Source of the DNA: Candidatus Hydrogenedentota bacterium
Lineage (GTDB): Bacteria; Hydrogenedentota; Hydrogenedentia; Hydrogenedentiales; CAITNO01
DNA: 13,194 nt
NCBI GenBank assembly: GCA_903922535.1
Contig: CAIXUF010001467.1
Location: 1 to 13,194, forward strand
Direction of reading: 5' to 3'
Shown here: in pieces, positions 6,362-13,084 of the stretch
Numbering within the stretch: position 1 is the first letter of the stretch
Layout: each line of letters opens with the position of its first letter
The notes under the pieces: generated by a model
Databases searched by the model: none
What the model saw: only the letters and a program-made list of their open reading frames with translations
Told to the model about the DNA's origin: nothing
Translations under genes and position numbers: made by a program

Positions 6362-8299
6362 ATGTCGAAGGCAGCACGATGCGTCAAGATCATCCCATTT
6401 GCAGGTGTCTGTGTGGCCGTTTGGATCTCGGGCGGTCTGGCCGTAGGACAGGAGACCGTCAAAGAGGCGGGCGCCGCGAAAACCGCCGAGACGGTCTCCA
6501 TTGTCAATGAGCGGATCTCAACAAGGCCGATCAACCTCAAACAGGGTGGGCAGTTCATCGAGCCGCTCTGCAACCTGATTCCGTCCATGCTGGCGCAGCA
6601 GGTGGCGGGGGACAGTTTTGAGGAAGAACCGCCGTACAAGGTGGCCTACAAGCAGGAAATCGACAAGCCCTTCCGGCCCTGGTATCCGGACGGCGCCGTG
6701 CACACGGCGCAGTATTCCTTCGACACGGAGAAGCCGTTCAACGGGAAGCGCTGCCAGAAAATCGTGCTGGGCGGGGAACGTTGCCGTGCGGGGATATCGC
6801 AGGACGGTTTCAGCCTGAAAGAAGGCGTTGCCTACCACTTTCGGCTGCACGCGCGAAGCGAGGGAAAGATCCCGGTGCGGGCATGGCTGCACGGCGGAGG
6901 CCATGTGCTGGCCGGGCCGGTGGAACTCGGTCCCGCGCCCGCAGACTGGACGGCACTTGAAGCGGACCTGCGCGCCGCGGGCGCCTGCGACAATGCCACG
7001 CTCACCCTTGAGGGCGAAGGACCGGGCACCCTGTGGCTCGACCGCGTCTATCTCATTGGCGGGGATGCCGTGCTCGGCATTTGGCGGCCTGATGTGGTGG
7101 ATGCGCTCAAGGCGATGCATCCGGGTGTTGTCCGATGGGGCGGCAGCACGATGGAGGGCTATGAATGGGACCGCTGCATCGGCCCGTGGGACCAACGCGC
7201 GCCGTTCAGCACCTGCTGGGGCGGGCTTGAACCGAACTTCGTCGGCGTTGAGGAATTCATCCAACTGTGCCAACACATCGGGGCAGAACCCCTGATTTGC
7301 CTGCGCTGGTCGGGCAAAACGCCCGCCGACGCCGCGGCCCAGGTCGAGTATTTCAACGGCGCCCCGGACACGCAGTGGGGGAGAATGCGCGCCGAGAACG
7401 GCCACGCCGAACCCTACCACGTGAAGTACTGGCAGATCGGCAACGAGGTCGGCGGCAAGGAGTACGATGCGAGTGTCCGGGCCTTCGCGGAAGCCATGAA
7501 GAAGGCGGACCCCGACATCAAGATCCTGTCGGCCTTTCTTACGGACCGGACGCTTGCGGAGGGCGGCGACTACCTCGATTACCTCTGCCCGCACCATTAC
7601 GGCTGCGCGGACCTGGCGGGGAAGGAAAAGGAATTTCAGCAGATAAGGGAGCAAATCGCGCGCGACAGCCGCGGGCGCGATGTCCGCGTCGCCGTTACCG
7701 AATGGAACACCACCGCCGGCGACTGGAACCTGGGCCGCGGCATGCTGCAAACGCTGTCCAACGCGCTGGCCTGTTCGCGCTATCTCAACCTCATGCACCG
7801 CAACGCGGACCTGGTCGAGATCGCCATCCGGTCCAACCTCGTGGACAGCTTCGGCTCCGGCGTTATCCAGACCGGTCCCGGCTGGCTTTTCCTCGCGCCC
7901 ACCTACCACGCCCAGCAGCTTTACCAGCGCGCGGCAGGGTCCTGGCCGCTGCGCATCAACCGTCCCAACGCCCAGCCCTGGCCCGACCAAACCTTGGACC
8001 TCAGTGCTGCACTTAGCGACGACGGCAAGACGTTGCGGCTGTACGCAGTGAACACCGCCACTGATTCCACTGTCGTGACATTCCGCATGGAGGGATTCAC
8101 GTCACGCGTCGCCAAGGCTTCGCAGACGGTACTTAAAGATCGTGAAGACACGGGAAGCTCGGAGGTGATGAACTCCCGGGACGACCCGATCCGCATCGCG
8201 CCGCAGGCGGGCGCGTTGGATGTGCCGGGCTCGGAATTCCCGGTGACATTTGTGCCGCTGTCGTTGACGGTTTTGGAACTGTCGCTGGACAGGTCATAG
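6362..8299 (+). CDS. Secreted GH51-type alpha-L-arabinofuranosidase
   Basis: This 645-aa retaining glycoside hydrolase is predicted to remove terminal alpha-L-arabinofuranosyl groups from arabinan or arabinoxylan outside the cytoplasm. ATG 6362 follows AGGAGG (6348-6353, 8-base spacing). Residues 1-29 form a signal peptide with cleavage plausible near LAVGQ. The N-terminal GH51 hallmark 'GQFIEP...FEEE' is at 63-89. A beta-sandwich carbohydrate-binding-like insert spans about 105-233. The catalytic barrel follows, with RWGGST-x-EGYEWDR-x-IGP (258-274), acid/base Glu362 in IGNE and nucleophile Glu447 in VTEW. HHYG (411-414) fits the sugar-binding histidine strand. A C-terminal beta domain covers about 540-645. 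Another in-frame ATG at 6287 has AAGGAG only three bases away; it would bury the signal peptide and lies in the promoter, so I rejected it. The exact substrate is not certain. Confidence 0.88.
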   Translation: MSKAARCVKIIPFAGVCVAVWISGGLAVGQETVKEAGAAKTAETVSIVNERISTRPINLKQGGQFIEPLCNLIPSMLAQQVAGDSFEEEPPYKVAYKQEIDKPFRPWYPDGAVHTAQYSFDTEKPFNGKRCQKIVLGGERCRAGISQDGFSLKEGVAYHFRLHARSEGKIPVRAWLHGGGHVLAGPVELGPAPADWTALEADLRAAGACDNATLTLEGEGPGTLWLDRVYLIGGDAVLGIWRPDVVDALKAMHPGVVRWGGSTMEGYEWDRCIGPWDQRAPFSTCWGGLEPNFVGVEEFIQLCQHIGAEPLICLRWSGKTPADAAAQVEYFNGAPDTQWGRMRAENGHAEPYHVKYWQIGNEVGGKEYDASVRAFAEAMKKADPDIKILSAFLTDRTLAEGGDYLDYLCPHHYGCADLAGKEKEFQQIREQIARDSRGRDVRVAVTEWNTTAGDWNLGRGMLQTLSNALACSRYLNLMHRNADLVEIAIRSNLVDSFGSGVIQTGPGWLFLAPTYHAQQLYQRAAGSWPLRINRPNAQPWPDQTLDLSAALSDDGKTLRLYAVNTATDSTVVTFRMEGFTSRVAKASQTVLKDREDTGSSEVMNSRDDPIRIAPQAGALDVPGSEFPVTFVPLSLTVLELSLDRS

Positions 8300-8309
8300 T
8301 GTGACCTGT
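8289..8309. repeat. 8-bp palindrome over the arabinofuranosidase stop codon
   Basis: ACAGGTCA (8289-8296) and TGACCTGT (8302-8309) are perfect complements around a 5-base loop that contains the TAG stop (8297-8299). There is no T-run, so it is not a standard terminator. It could stabilise the mRNA 3' end, act as a bidirectional hairpin toward the converging toxin gene, or be an operator-like site. Confidence 0.45.
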
Positions 8310-8373
8310 ACCAACAACGAAAGACACGGAAACAGGGGAAGCGTCTCCTGCCTATGGGAAGGGTGAGGTGCCG

Positions 8374-8769
8374 TTACTTGACCTTTCTTATCCCCTTTTC
8401 AGTGATGCGGACAAGGCGGATTGTGGGGTCAGCCAACAGCTTTGCGATAACACTGGGCCAGATGCTGAAGATAAAGGCAAAGAGTTGCGTCGAGCGCGTT
8501 TGCGGCAACTTGCCGGATAGCACAACGAGGCAAATGTCGCGCTTTCGCCACTCTGCCACTTCTTGAATACGCCGGGTCATTTCGCGGTCGCGGGTGAGCA
8601 GGATGTTGTACTGACCACGATACTTCGTCCCGATGAATTCCATAATCTCGACGTCGGAAACGGCCGGAATCCCGCCCATGAGGCTCTTGAGTACCCGCAC
8701 GTTTACCCCTGGGTGGACCAGATAGGAACACAGTGCGACTGGCAGATTCTCGTCCAAGAAGACGTTCAT
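8374..8769 (-). CDS. DUF5615 PIN-like protein, putative toxin
   Basis: This 131-aa protein begins MNVFLDENLP and matches the DUF5615 / Mut7-C-like PIN family: an LDEN motif at the N-terminus (D6, E7), SDVEI (S38-I42) after a glycine-rich turn, and the LTRDRE strand with D61. These acidic residues occupy the places where PIN nucleases bind metal. PIN-fold toxins cleave RNA, and small DUF5615 proteins are commonly paired with DUF433 proteins; RNase activity here is inferred from family membership. The start ATG overlaps the stop of the upstream DUF433 gene by four bases (ATGA, 8769-8766), so translation is probably coupled. No separate promoter is visible. At 131 aa it is slightly longer than usual because of a basic tail (RITEKGIRKVK). 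It converges on the GH51 gene 74 bases away. Confidence 0.75.
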   Translation of the reverse strand: MNVFLDENLPVALCSYLVHPGVNVRVLKSLMGGIPAVSDVEIMEFIGTKYRGQYNILLTRDREMTRRIQEVAEWRKRDICLVVLSGKLPQTRSTQLFAFIFSIWPSVIAKLLADPTIRLVRITEKGIRKVK

Positions 8770-9413
8770 GCCGCGGCGAGGTACTGATTCCCGAAGTTGA
8801 CGGCCGTGTGGACATTGTTGACGGTGACGCCGTAGAGGTCTGCCACAAGCAGGGCCTTGCGGTCTTCGGCTATCCACGCGTCGTACAGGGTGTCCACGCG
8901 AATTCTGGTGCCGGTGATGGTGGGATGACCGAAACAGATGGCGGGGTCTATGGCAACGCCGGGGGCGATTTCCCACCGGGCAGCAAGGTTGGTGCTGTCG
9001 TAGGCCACGCCGCGCAGGTACTGAAGCATGATTCTGGGGAAGTGCGTTTGGCGGGTGAACAGGTTGTACAGTTCTTCGTCGCCGTTCTGGCGGGCGATTC
9101 GGACAAACAGTGATTTGCCATCGGTGCGTATCTCACGGTGGCAAAAGGGAACCGGCGTGTCCAGTTCTTTGCGCAGGCTTACGACGGCCCGACGGATCTG
9201 CTGTGTTGACGCGCCGCCGTCCTTTAGCGCTCTGGTGACCAGCACCTCGACAAGATTGTGGAAACTGACAGCGAAAGAGTGGTCGGATTTCTCTATCTCG
9301 GGCATGAAAAGAGGATTCTTTCCGGCAAACCAATTGTGCAGCGTGGGGGCAGGCGTTCCCGTGTACAGGGCCACATCCCCAAGGGTGAATATACCTTTCC
9401 CGACATTGTTCAC
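8766..9413 (-). CDS. MerR-like HTH-DUF433 protein, putative antitoxin and autoregulator
   Basis: This 215-aa protein starts at GTG 9413-9411, preceded by AGAAGGA (9427-9421) at 7-base spacing. The frame stays open farther upstream, but that part runs through the promoter and a repeat element and is not coding. Residues about 8-31 form a MerR-like helix-turn-helix (FTLGDVALYTG, then PTLHNWF). A middle region (about 48-140) starts SFHNLVEVLV and resembles the linker found in long DUF433 proteins. The DUF433 domain covers about 147-215, with the hallmarks W-E-I-x-P (147-151), IDP (155-157), FGHPTITGTRI (161-171) and a closing helix. Short DUF433 proteins of about 75 aa are presumed antitoxins; this long version adds a DNA-binding head. 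The overlapping PIN-like gene supports a toxin-antitoxin operon. Direct evidence of antitoxin activity is lacking. Confidence 0.75.
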   Translation of the reverse strand: MNNVGKGIFTLGDVALYTGTPAPTLHNWFAGKNPLFMPEIEKSDHSFAVSFHNLVEVLVTRALKDGGASTQQIRRAVVSLRKELDTPVPFCHREIRTDGKSLFVRIARQNGDEELYNLFTRQTHFPRIMLQYLRGVAYDSTNLAARWEIAPGVAIDPAICFGHPTITGTRIRVDTLYDAWIAEDRKALLVADLYGVTVNNVHTAVNFGNQYLAAA

Positions 9414-9417
9414 AATG
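9404..9417. promoter_or_regulatory. 14-bp perfect palindrome on the DUF433 start codon
   Basis: CATTGT (9404-9409) and ACAATG (9412-9417) are perfect complements with two bases between. The site covers the GTG start (9413-9411) and lies about 14 to 27 bases downstream of the predicted transcript start. A repressor bound here would block transcription, and a hairpin would mask translation. It is a good candidate operator for the HTH of the protein encoded at that start. Confidence 0.45.
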
Positions 9418-9437
9418 GCATCCTTCTTTCTAAACAG

Positions 9438-9467
9438 AGTATAGCACTTTCGCAATTCGATTGTAAG
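9438..9467 (-). promoter_or_regulatory. Candidate promoter of the DUF433-DUF5615 operon
   Basis: Reading leftward, CTTACA (9467-9462, four of six consensus positions) is followed after 18 bases by TATACT (9443-9438). The transcript would begin near 9431, just ahead of the AGAAGGA ribosome binding site. The spacer holds a weak palindrome, CAAT/ATTG (9453-9463). Confidence 0.5.
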
Positions 9468-9515
9468 CCCAGCGCCTCTGAGTTGGTATGGAGTTGTTGG
9501 TCGGATGCGGCGGTC

Positions 9516-9617
9516 TTTCCGTACCGCAGGCGTCCCGCCCGCCGTGGTTCTTGCGGCCCGAATCAACGCCATGGGGTGCAGGAAGACATGGCAGGCGGGA
9601 CGCCTGCGGTACGGAAA
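9516..9617. repeat. 102-base palindromic repeat element (REP/BIME- or MITE-like)
   Basis: Perfect 24-base inverted arms lie at 9516-9539 and 9594-9617, with further imperfect pairing inward (9541-9546 with 9587-9592; 9548-9554 with 9578-9584). Each arm is also a small hairpin: GCAGGCG (9591-9597) pairs perfectly with CGCCTGC (9601-9607), and GCAGGCG (9526-9532) pairs with CGCCCGC (9536-9542) with one mismatch. This nested structure is typical of paired REP sequences mobilised by RAYT transposases and of small MITEs. No transposase or clear target duplication is present in the window. Its place between the RM gene and the toxin-antitoxin promoter could also let it act as a transcription barrier. 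Confidence 0.75.
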
Positions 9618-9684
9618 AGCGGGAATTCACCGGGTGCTGGTGAGATACGCGGGCCAAGGCAGGTCGTCCCTGGCTATACCCGGC

Positions 9685-12600
9685 TCACCCGCCGAAATCA
9701 GCCGGAAGTGCTTTGACGATCCGCACAGTCTCCAGACTGACACGGATCACCTGGCCGACCAGACGGACGATGTACTCGGGGTCATCGGCGCGGTTCGGGT
9801 CCGACGTGATGACCGAATGTTTGTCTGTATAGACTTGGTACTGGTCAATGACCCAGTCGAGCGCGCTGCGATTGCCCAGGCGATACTCGAAGGTCTCGGG
9901 AGGGATGCCGGCAAGTGTCAGCGATGGATTCACTGTGAGGGCCGTCTTGTCCTTGCTCAGTCGCATCTTGTCCTCGACGCGATACGATAACGGATGGTCC
10001 TTCGTCTCTTCGTACTTCAGTGGATACGGATCAGCCGTCTCATAGTCCAGATGCCAATGCGCCAATTCCCGCCCCAACTCCGCGAACGCCCAAAAATCCG
10101 GCGCAAACGGAATTCGTGGCAACTCCCGTTTGAGGCAGCCTGCGTATTTCGTCCGATACCCCGGGTGATGCAGCAGCCCATACACGTAATAGAAGATGTC
10201 CCACTTCTCGATTGCGGAATGGCCGGTCGCACCGCGTTTCCCCTGCCCTTCCATTTCGCTCGTTGCCGTTTGCTTGCTGTACTTTCCTCTAAACTGCCCA
10301 AGTGCCCAATCCGTGATGTTCTCCCGGCGGTTGCTGCCATCTTCGTCGTAGACATAGAAGGGATACCACTGCGGCACTGTACCTGGACCGAAGAAATTGA
10401 GGTCGGGGACTGAGCGAGTAATCAAGTCTGCGAAAGGACGTTCTGCGGCGACGCCTGTGCCGCAAACTGCAAGGTTCTCCTGTTGGGTTTCAGGTGTCGG
10501 AAAGATACGGGGGAAAACATAGACTTCCTCGTTTAGAATGCGGTCAAAAAAGAGCGAGCGCTTGGTAAAAGGACGATAGAGCGAAGCGCGGATTTTCGAC
10601 TTGCCAAACGTGGCGTATTTCCCCCGTTGCAAATCTAATTTCAGGTCCCTGCTCCAGCTGATCCGATCATAGTGCACGAAATCATCGACGTCGGATTTCT
10701 CGGGCGTCCGTTTCCAACGGTCAACTTCGCCATTGTAGTCCTCAATGAATTGGCACACACGGTCTTGGAGTGCCGTATGATCGAAATCGTAAACCACATT
10801 GTCGCGGCTACTCTTGACGCCGCCGGAATAGACCTTGAACAGCGCTTCAACGTCCGCTTCATTGGCGGCCTTGGCAGCCTTCGTGCCCATGGGCACAAAC
10901 GTCGCAAATTGATCTGCATCTTCAAGTATAAGCCACGCGTAACCCGTGCTCGGTGTAATTTCTTGCCACTGTATACCCCCTGCATGCCTGGCAGCCTTGA
11001 TGAAGGCGAACTTCTGCTCACGCGTCGAGCGGAAATGCACATCAGCATAGAGGAGTTTTCTGGCTTTACGCTGTCGTTCCGATTTAACCAATACCGCCAC
11101 TGACACACCAACCATTGCCGACAAGCCAAAGACCGTGTGTTTCTCTCCAAGGGGAATCCCGTCTCGCATCGAGTCTTTCCTGATGTTACCCTTGAGGTCA
11201 ACCAGGTACAGGAGGTCAAAGTCCTTCGCCAAGTGCTTGCGCATTCCGTCGAAGGCCAGATTGTCGATAAACCCGTTGTTTGACACAAAGCAGACGATGC
11301 CGTCTCGGCCTTCGAGGCGGTCCGTAGCCCACCGGAAAAACTTGACGTAGGCGTCAGAGAGTGCGTTCTTGTTTGACGCCTTCGAGTCGGCGGCGTAGGT
11401 ATCGTGGATGCGTCTCTCGATGACGGCATACTTGCGATTCTTGTTGTTGTCGTTCTCGTTGAGCTGGCCGACGTTGTAGGGTGGATTTCCGATAATGACA
11501 GTGATAGGTGCCGCTTTCTGCCGTTCGACGCGCGCGGTGTTCTTTTGAGTCATGAACCCGAATTCTGCCTGTGCGTGCTCGGCCATATCGAGGGAATCTA
11601 CGAAGCACAGGCCCTCGAAGGGTTCGTATTCACCGGTGATTTCGTAAAAGGCATGCTCGATGTTGAGCGCGGCGATGTAGTAGGGCAAGAGCATGACCTC
11701 GTTGGCGAAGAGTTGCTCGCGGTACATCCGGGGCAGATCGCGCTTTGGGATTCGGCGCAGTAGGTTGACGACGAAGTTACCGGTGCCGGTGCAGGGGTCG
11801 AGGATCTGCACGTCGGTGCTGCCGAGGGGTTTCCCGAATTCCTTTTCGAGGACTTCGGCCACACTGGCGCACATGAAATCAACGATGGGCTGCGGGGTAT
11901 AAACGATGCCGTGGGTGTCGGCGACCTTGACGCTGTAGCCCTGGAAGAAGCGCTCATAAACGGTATTCAGGAAGTGCTGTTTCTCGGAGAAGTCTTCGAG
12001 ACCGCGCGCGGCCTCTTCGATGGCTACGTAGAACCGGTCGAGGCTCTTCAAGAACTCGCGGCGGTTGAAAGTCTTGCTGACGAGGGCGGTGATTACCTTC
12101 TCGACCTCGGCGGCAATCACGTTGCGCTGCGTGAACTCCTCGTTGTCGAAAATGGTGCGAAACAGCCGCTCCGTGAGCAGGTGCTGGACCAGCATCTCGT
12201 CCACCGCGGACACACTGATGTTAGGATTGAGCGAGGACTGGCACAGCGTGAAGAATTCCCCAAACGCCGAAATGAAGCGCGGATTGTTCTTGTGTGCGTC
12301 GCCGATCTTCTCGGTCAAACCCAGCGCGAGTTGCGGCACGCGCTCCTTGAACTCGCCGACGGCGTGCTCGAATTGGTCTATGTCCGGCTCGGAATAGGCG
12401 AAGAACTCGTTGAGCAGTGATGCGAGGGCGTCCGCGTCTTTCAGGTCGATACGGCGGACTTCCTGTGCGTCCTGGTAGAGCACCGCCGTTCGCGTGTCCT
12501 CGAACAGGATGTTGGTGGTGGGATAGCCCTTGGCGATCTTCTTGCGGATCTCGGCGTCGAGGTCGTCGGACGTGTCCTTCGCCTCCCAGTATCCGCGGGG

Positions 12601-12840
12601 AAGATAACTGTTGTCACGGATCGTTCCGTCAGGCCGGACGGTGCCCGTCTTGGCCGAATGGGACAACTCCGGAATCAGTGTCCAGCCGTGGAGTTTGGCG
12701 ACATCCGCCAGGAGGTTCTGGAACGCCGACCTGACGGCGGTCTCATGCGAAATATCCTGCCCGGCGTACCCTTTCAAGGTTTCGTAGTACGCCTTGACGC
12801 TGCGGTGCGTTGGCTTGATAGTAATTGTCTTCGTTGCCAT
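9685..12840 (-). CDS. Single-chain restriction-modification enzyme (nuclease-methyltransferase-specificity), type ISP/IIG-like without helicase
   Basis: This 1051-aa protein starts at ATG 12840-12838, with GAGGA (12850-12846) five bases upstream. The N-terminal domain (about 30-135) has a PD-(D/E)XK nuclease signature: P70-D71 in RPDG and E86-A-K88 in YWEAKD. A helical connector covers about 140-300. The N6-adenine methyltransferase follows with motif X-like GIVYTPQPIVDF (311-322), motif I DPCTGTGNF (348-356) for AdoMet, and motif IV NPPY (452-455) for catalysis. The remaining half includes LYRPFTKRSLFF (754-765) and YVYGLLHHPGYR (885-896), which resemble the type ISP C-terminal specificity domain. 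LlaGI and LlaBIII are about 1,570 aa because they carry a translocating helicase; no Walker A or DExx helicase motifs are seen here. One strand may be methylated and cut by the same chain. The recognition sequence cannot be read from the protein. Confidence 0.85.
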   Translation of the reverse strand: MATKTITIKPTHRSVKAYYETLKGYAGQDISHETAVRSAFQNLLADVAKLHGWTLIPELSHSAKTGTVRPDGTIRDNSYLPRGYWEAKDTSDDLDAEIRKKIAKGYPTTNILFEDTRTAVLYQDAQEVRRIDLKDADALASLLNEFFAYSEPDIDQFEHAVGEFKERVPQLALGLTEKIGDAHKNNPRFISAFGEFFTLCQSSLNPNISVSAVDEMLVQHLLTERLFRTIFDNEEFTQRNVIAAEVEKVITALVSKTFNRREFLKSLDRFYVAIEEAARGLEDFSEKQHFLNTVYERFFQGYSVKVADTHGIVYTPQPIVDFMCASVAEVLEKEFGKPLGSTDVQILDPCTGTGNFVVNLLRRIPKRDLPRMYREQLFANEVMLLPYYIAALNIEHAFYEITGEYEPFEGLCFVDSLDMAEHAQAEFGFMTQKNTARVERQKAAPITVIIGNPPYNVGQLNENDNNKNRKYAVIERRIHDTYAADSKASNKNALSDAYVKFFRWATDRLEGRDGIVCFVSNNGFIDNLAFDGMRKHLAKDFDLLYLVDLKGNIRKDSMRDGIPLGEKHTVFGLSAMVGVSVAVLVKSERQRKARKLLYADVHFRSTREQKFAFIKAARHAGGIQWQEITPSTGYAWLILEDADQFATFVPMGTKAAKAANEADVEALFKVYSGGVKSSRDNVVYDFDHTALQDRVCQFIEDYNGEVDRWKRTPEKSDVDDFVHYDRISWSRDLKLDLQRGKYATFGKSKIRASLYRPFTKRSLFFDRILNEEVYVFPRIFPTPETQQENLAVCGTGVAAERPFADLITRSVPDLNFFGPGTVPQWYPFYVYDEDGSNRRENITDWALGQFRGKYSKQTATSEMEGQGKRGATGHSAIEKWDIFYYVYGLLHHPGYRTKYAGCLKRELPRIPFAPDFWAFAELGRELAHWHLDYETADPYPLKYEETKDHPLSYRVEDKMRLSKDKTALTVNPSLTLAGIPPETFEYRLGNRSALDWVIDQYQVYTDKHSVITSDPNRADDPEYIVRLVGQVIRVSLETVRIVKALPADFGG

Positions 12841-12871
12841 TGCGATCCTCGTCCCATGCCGTCGTTGAGAC

Positions 12872-12900
12872 ACTATAGCGCACCGTGCGCCGCAGCACAA
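12872..12900 (-). promoter_or_regulatory. Candidate promoter of the RM gene with embedded palindrome
   Basis: Reading leftward, TTGTGC (12900-12895) is followed after exactly 17 bases by TATAGT (12877-12872). The spacer contains a 13-bp perfect palindrome, GCGCAC and GTGCGC around one base (12878-12890), lying flush against the -10 box. A protein bound there would block RNA polymerase, so this may be an operator. The -35 matches consensus at only the first three positions. Confidence 0.45.
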
Positions 12901-13070
12901 GCCGTCATCTGGAAATACGGAATCGCTTCCCCACCCCTGAATCAACGCTCCGGGAAACCGGCCTCCCACAATGCGAGTCAAAACAGGGTGAAACAGGCCG
13001 TCACGCCTTGGGCTGGCGCATTCCAGAACGTTCCCTGACCTGTTCGCCGCCCCGGGCCGCACGATAGAAT

Positions 13071-13076
13071 AGGGAG
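13071..13076 (+). promoter_or_regulatory. Ribosome binding site for the right-edge gene
   Basis: AGGGAG lies eight bases before ATG 13085. A TAGAAT directly upstream (13065-13070) resembles a -10 box but is so close that its transcript would start inside or after this site, so I do not call it the promoter. Confidence 0.5.
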
Positions 13077-13084
13077 ATCTGAGG

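Noticed and set aside
6518..7990. Long minus-strand open frame opposite the GH51 gene
   Set aside because: The plus strand has clear GH51 catalytic motifs and a ribosome binding site. The antisense frame is kept open by high GC content.
9414..9572. In-frame upstream extension of the DUF433 gene
   Set aside because: This stretch translates part of the palindromic element and the promoter. GTG 9413 has a well-placed AGAAGGA.
13065..13070. TAGAAT as -10 box of the right-edge gene
   Set aside because: It abuts the ribosome binding site, so a transcript started from it would lack that site, and no -35 lies at a normal distance.
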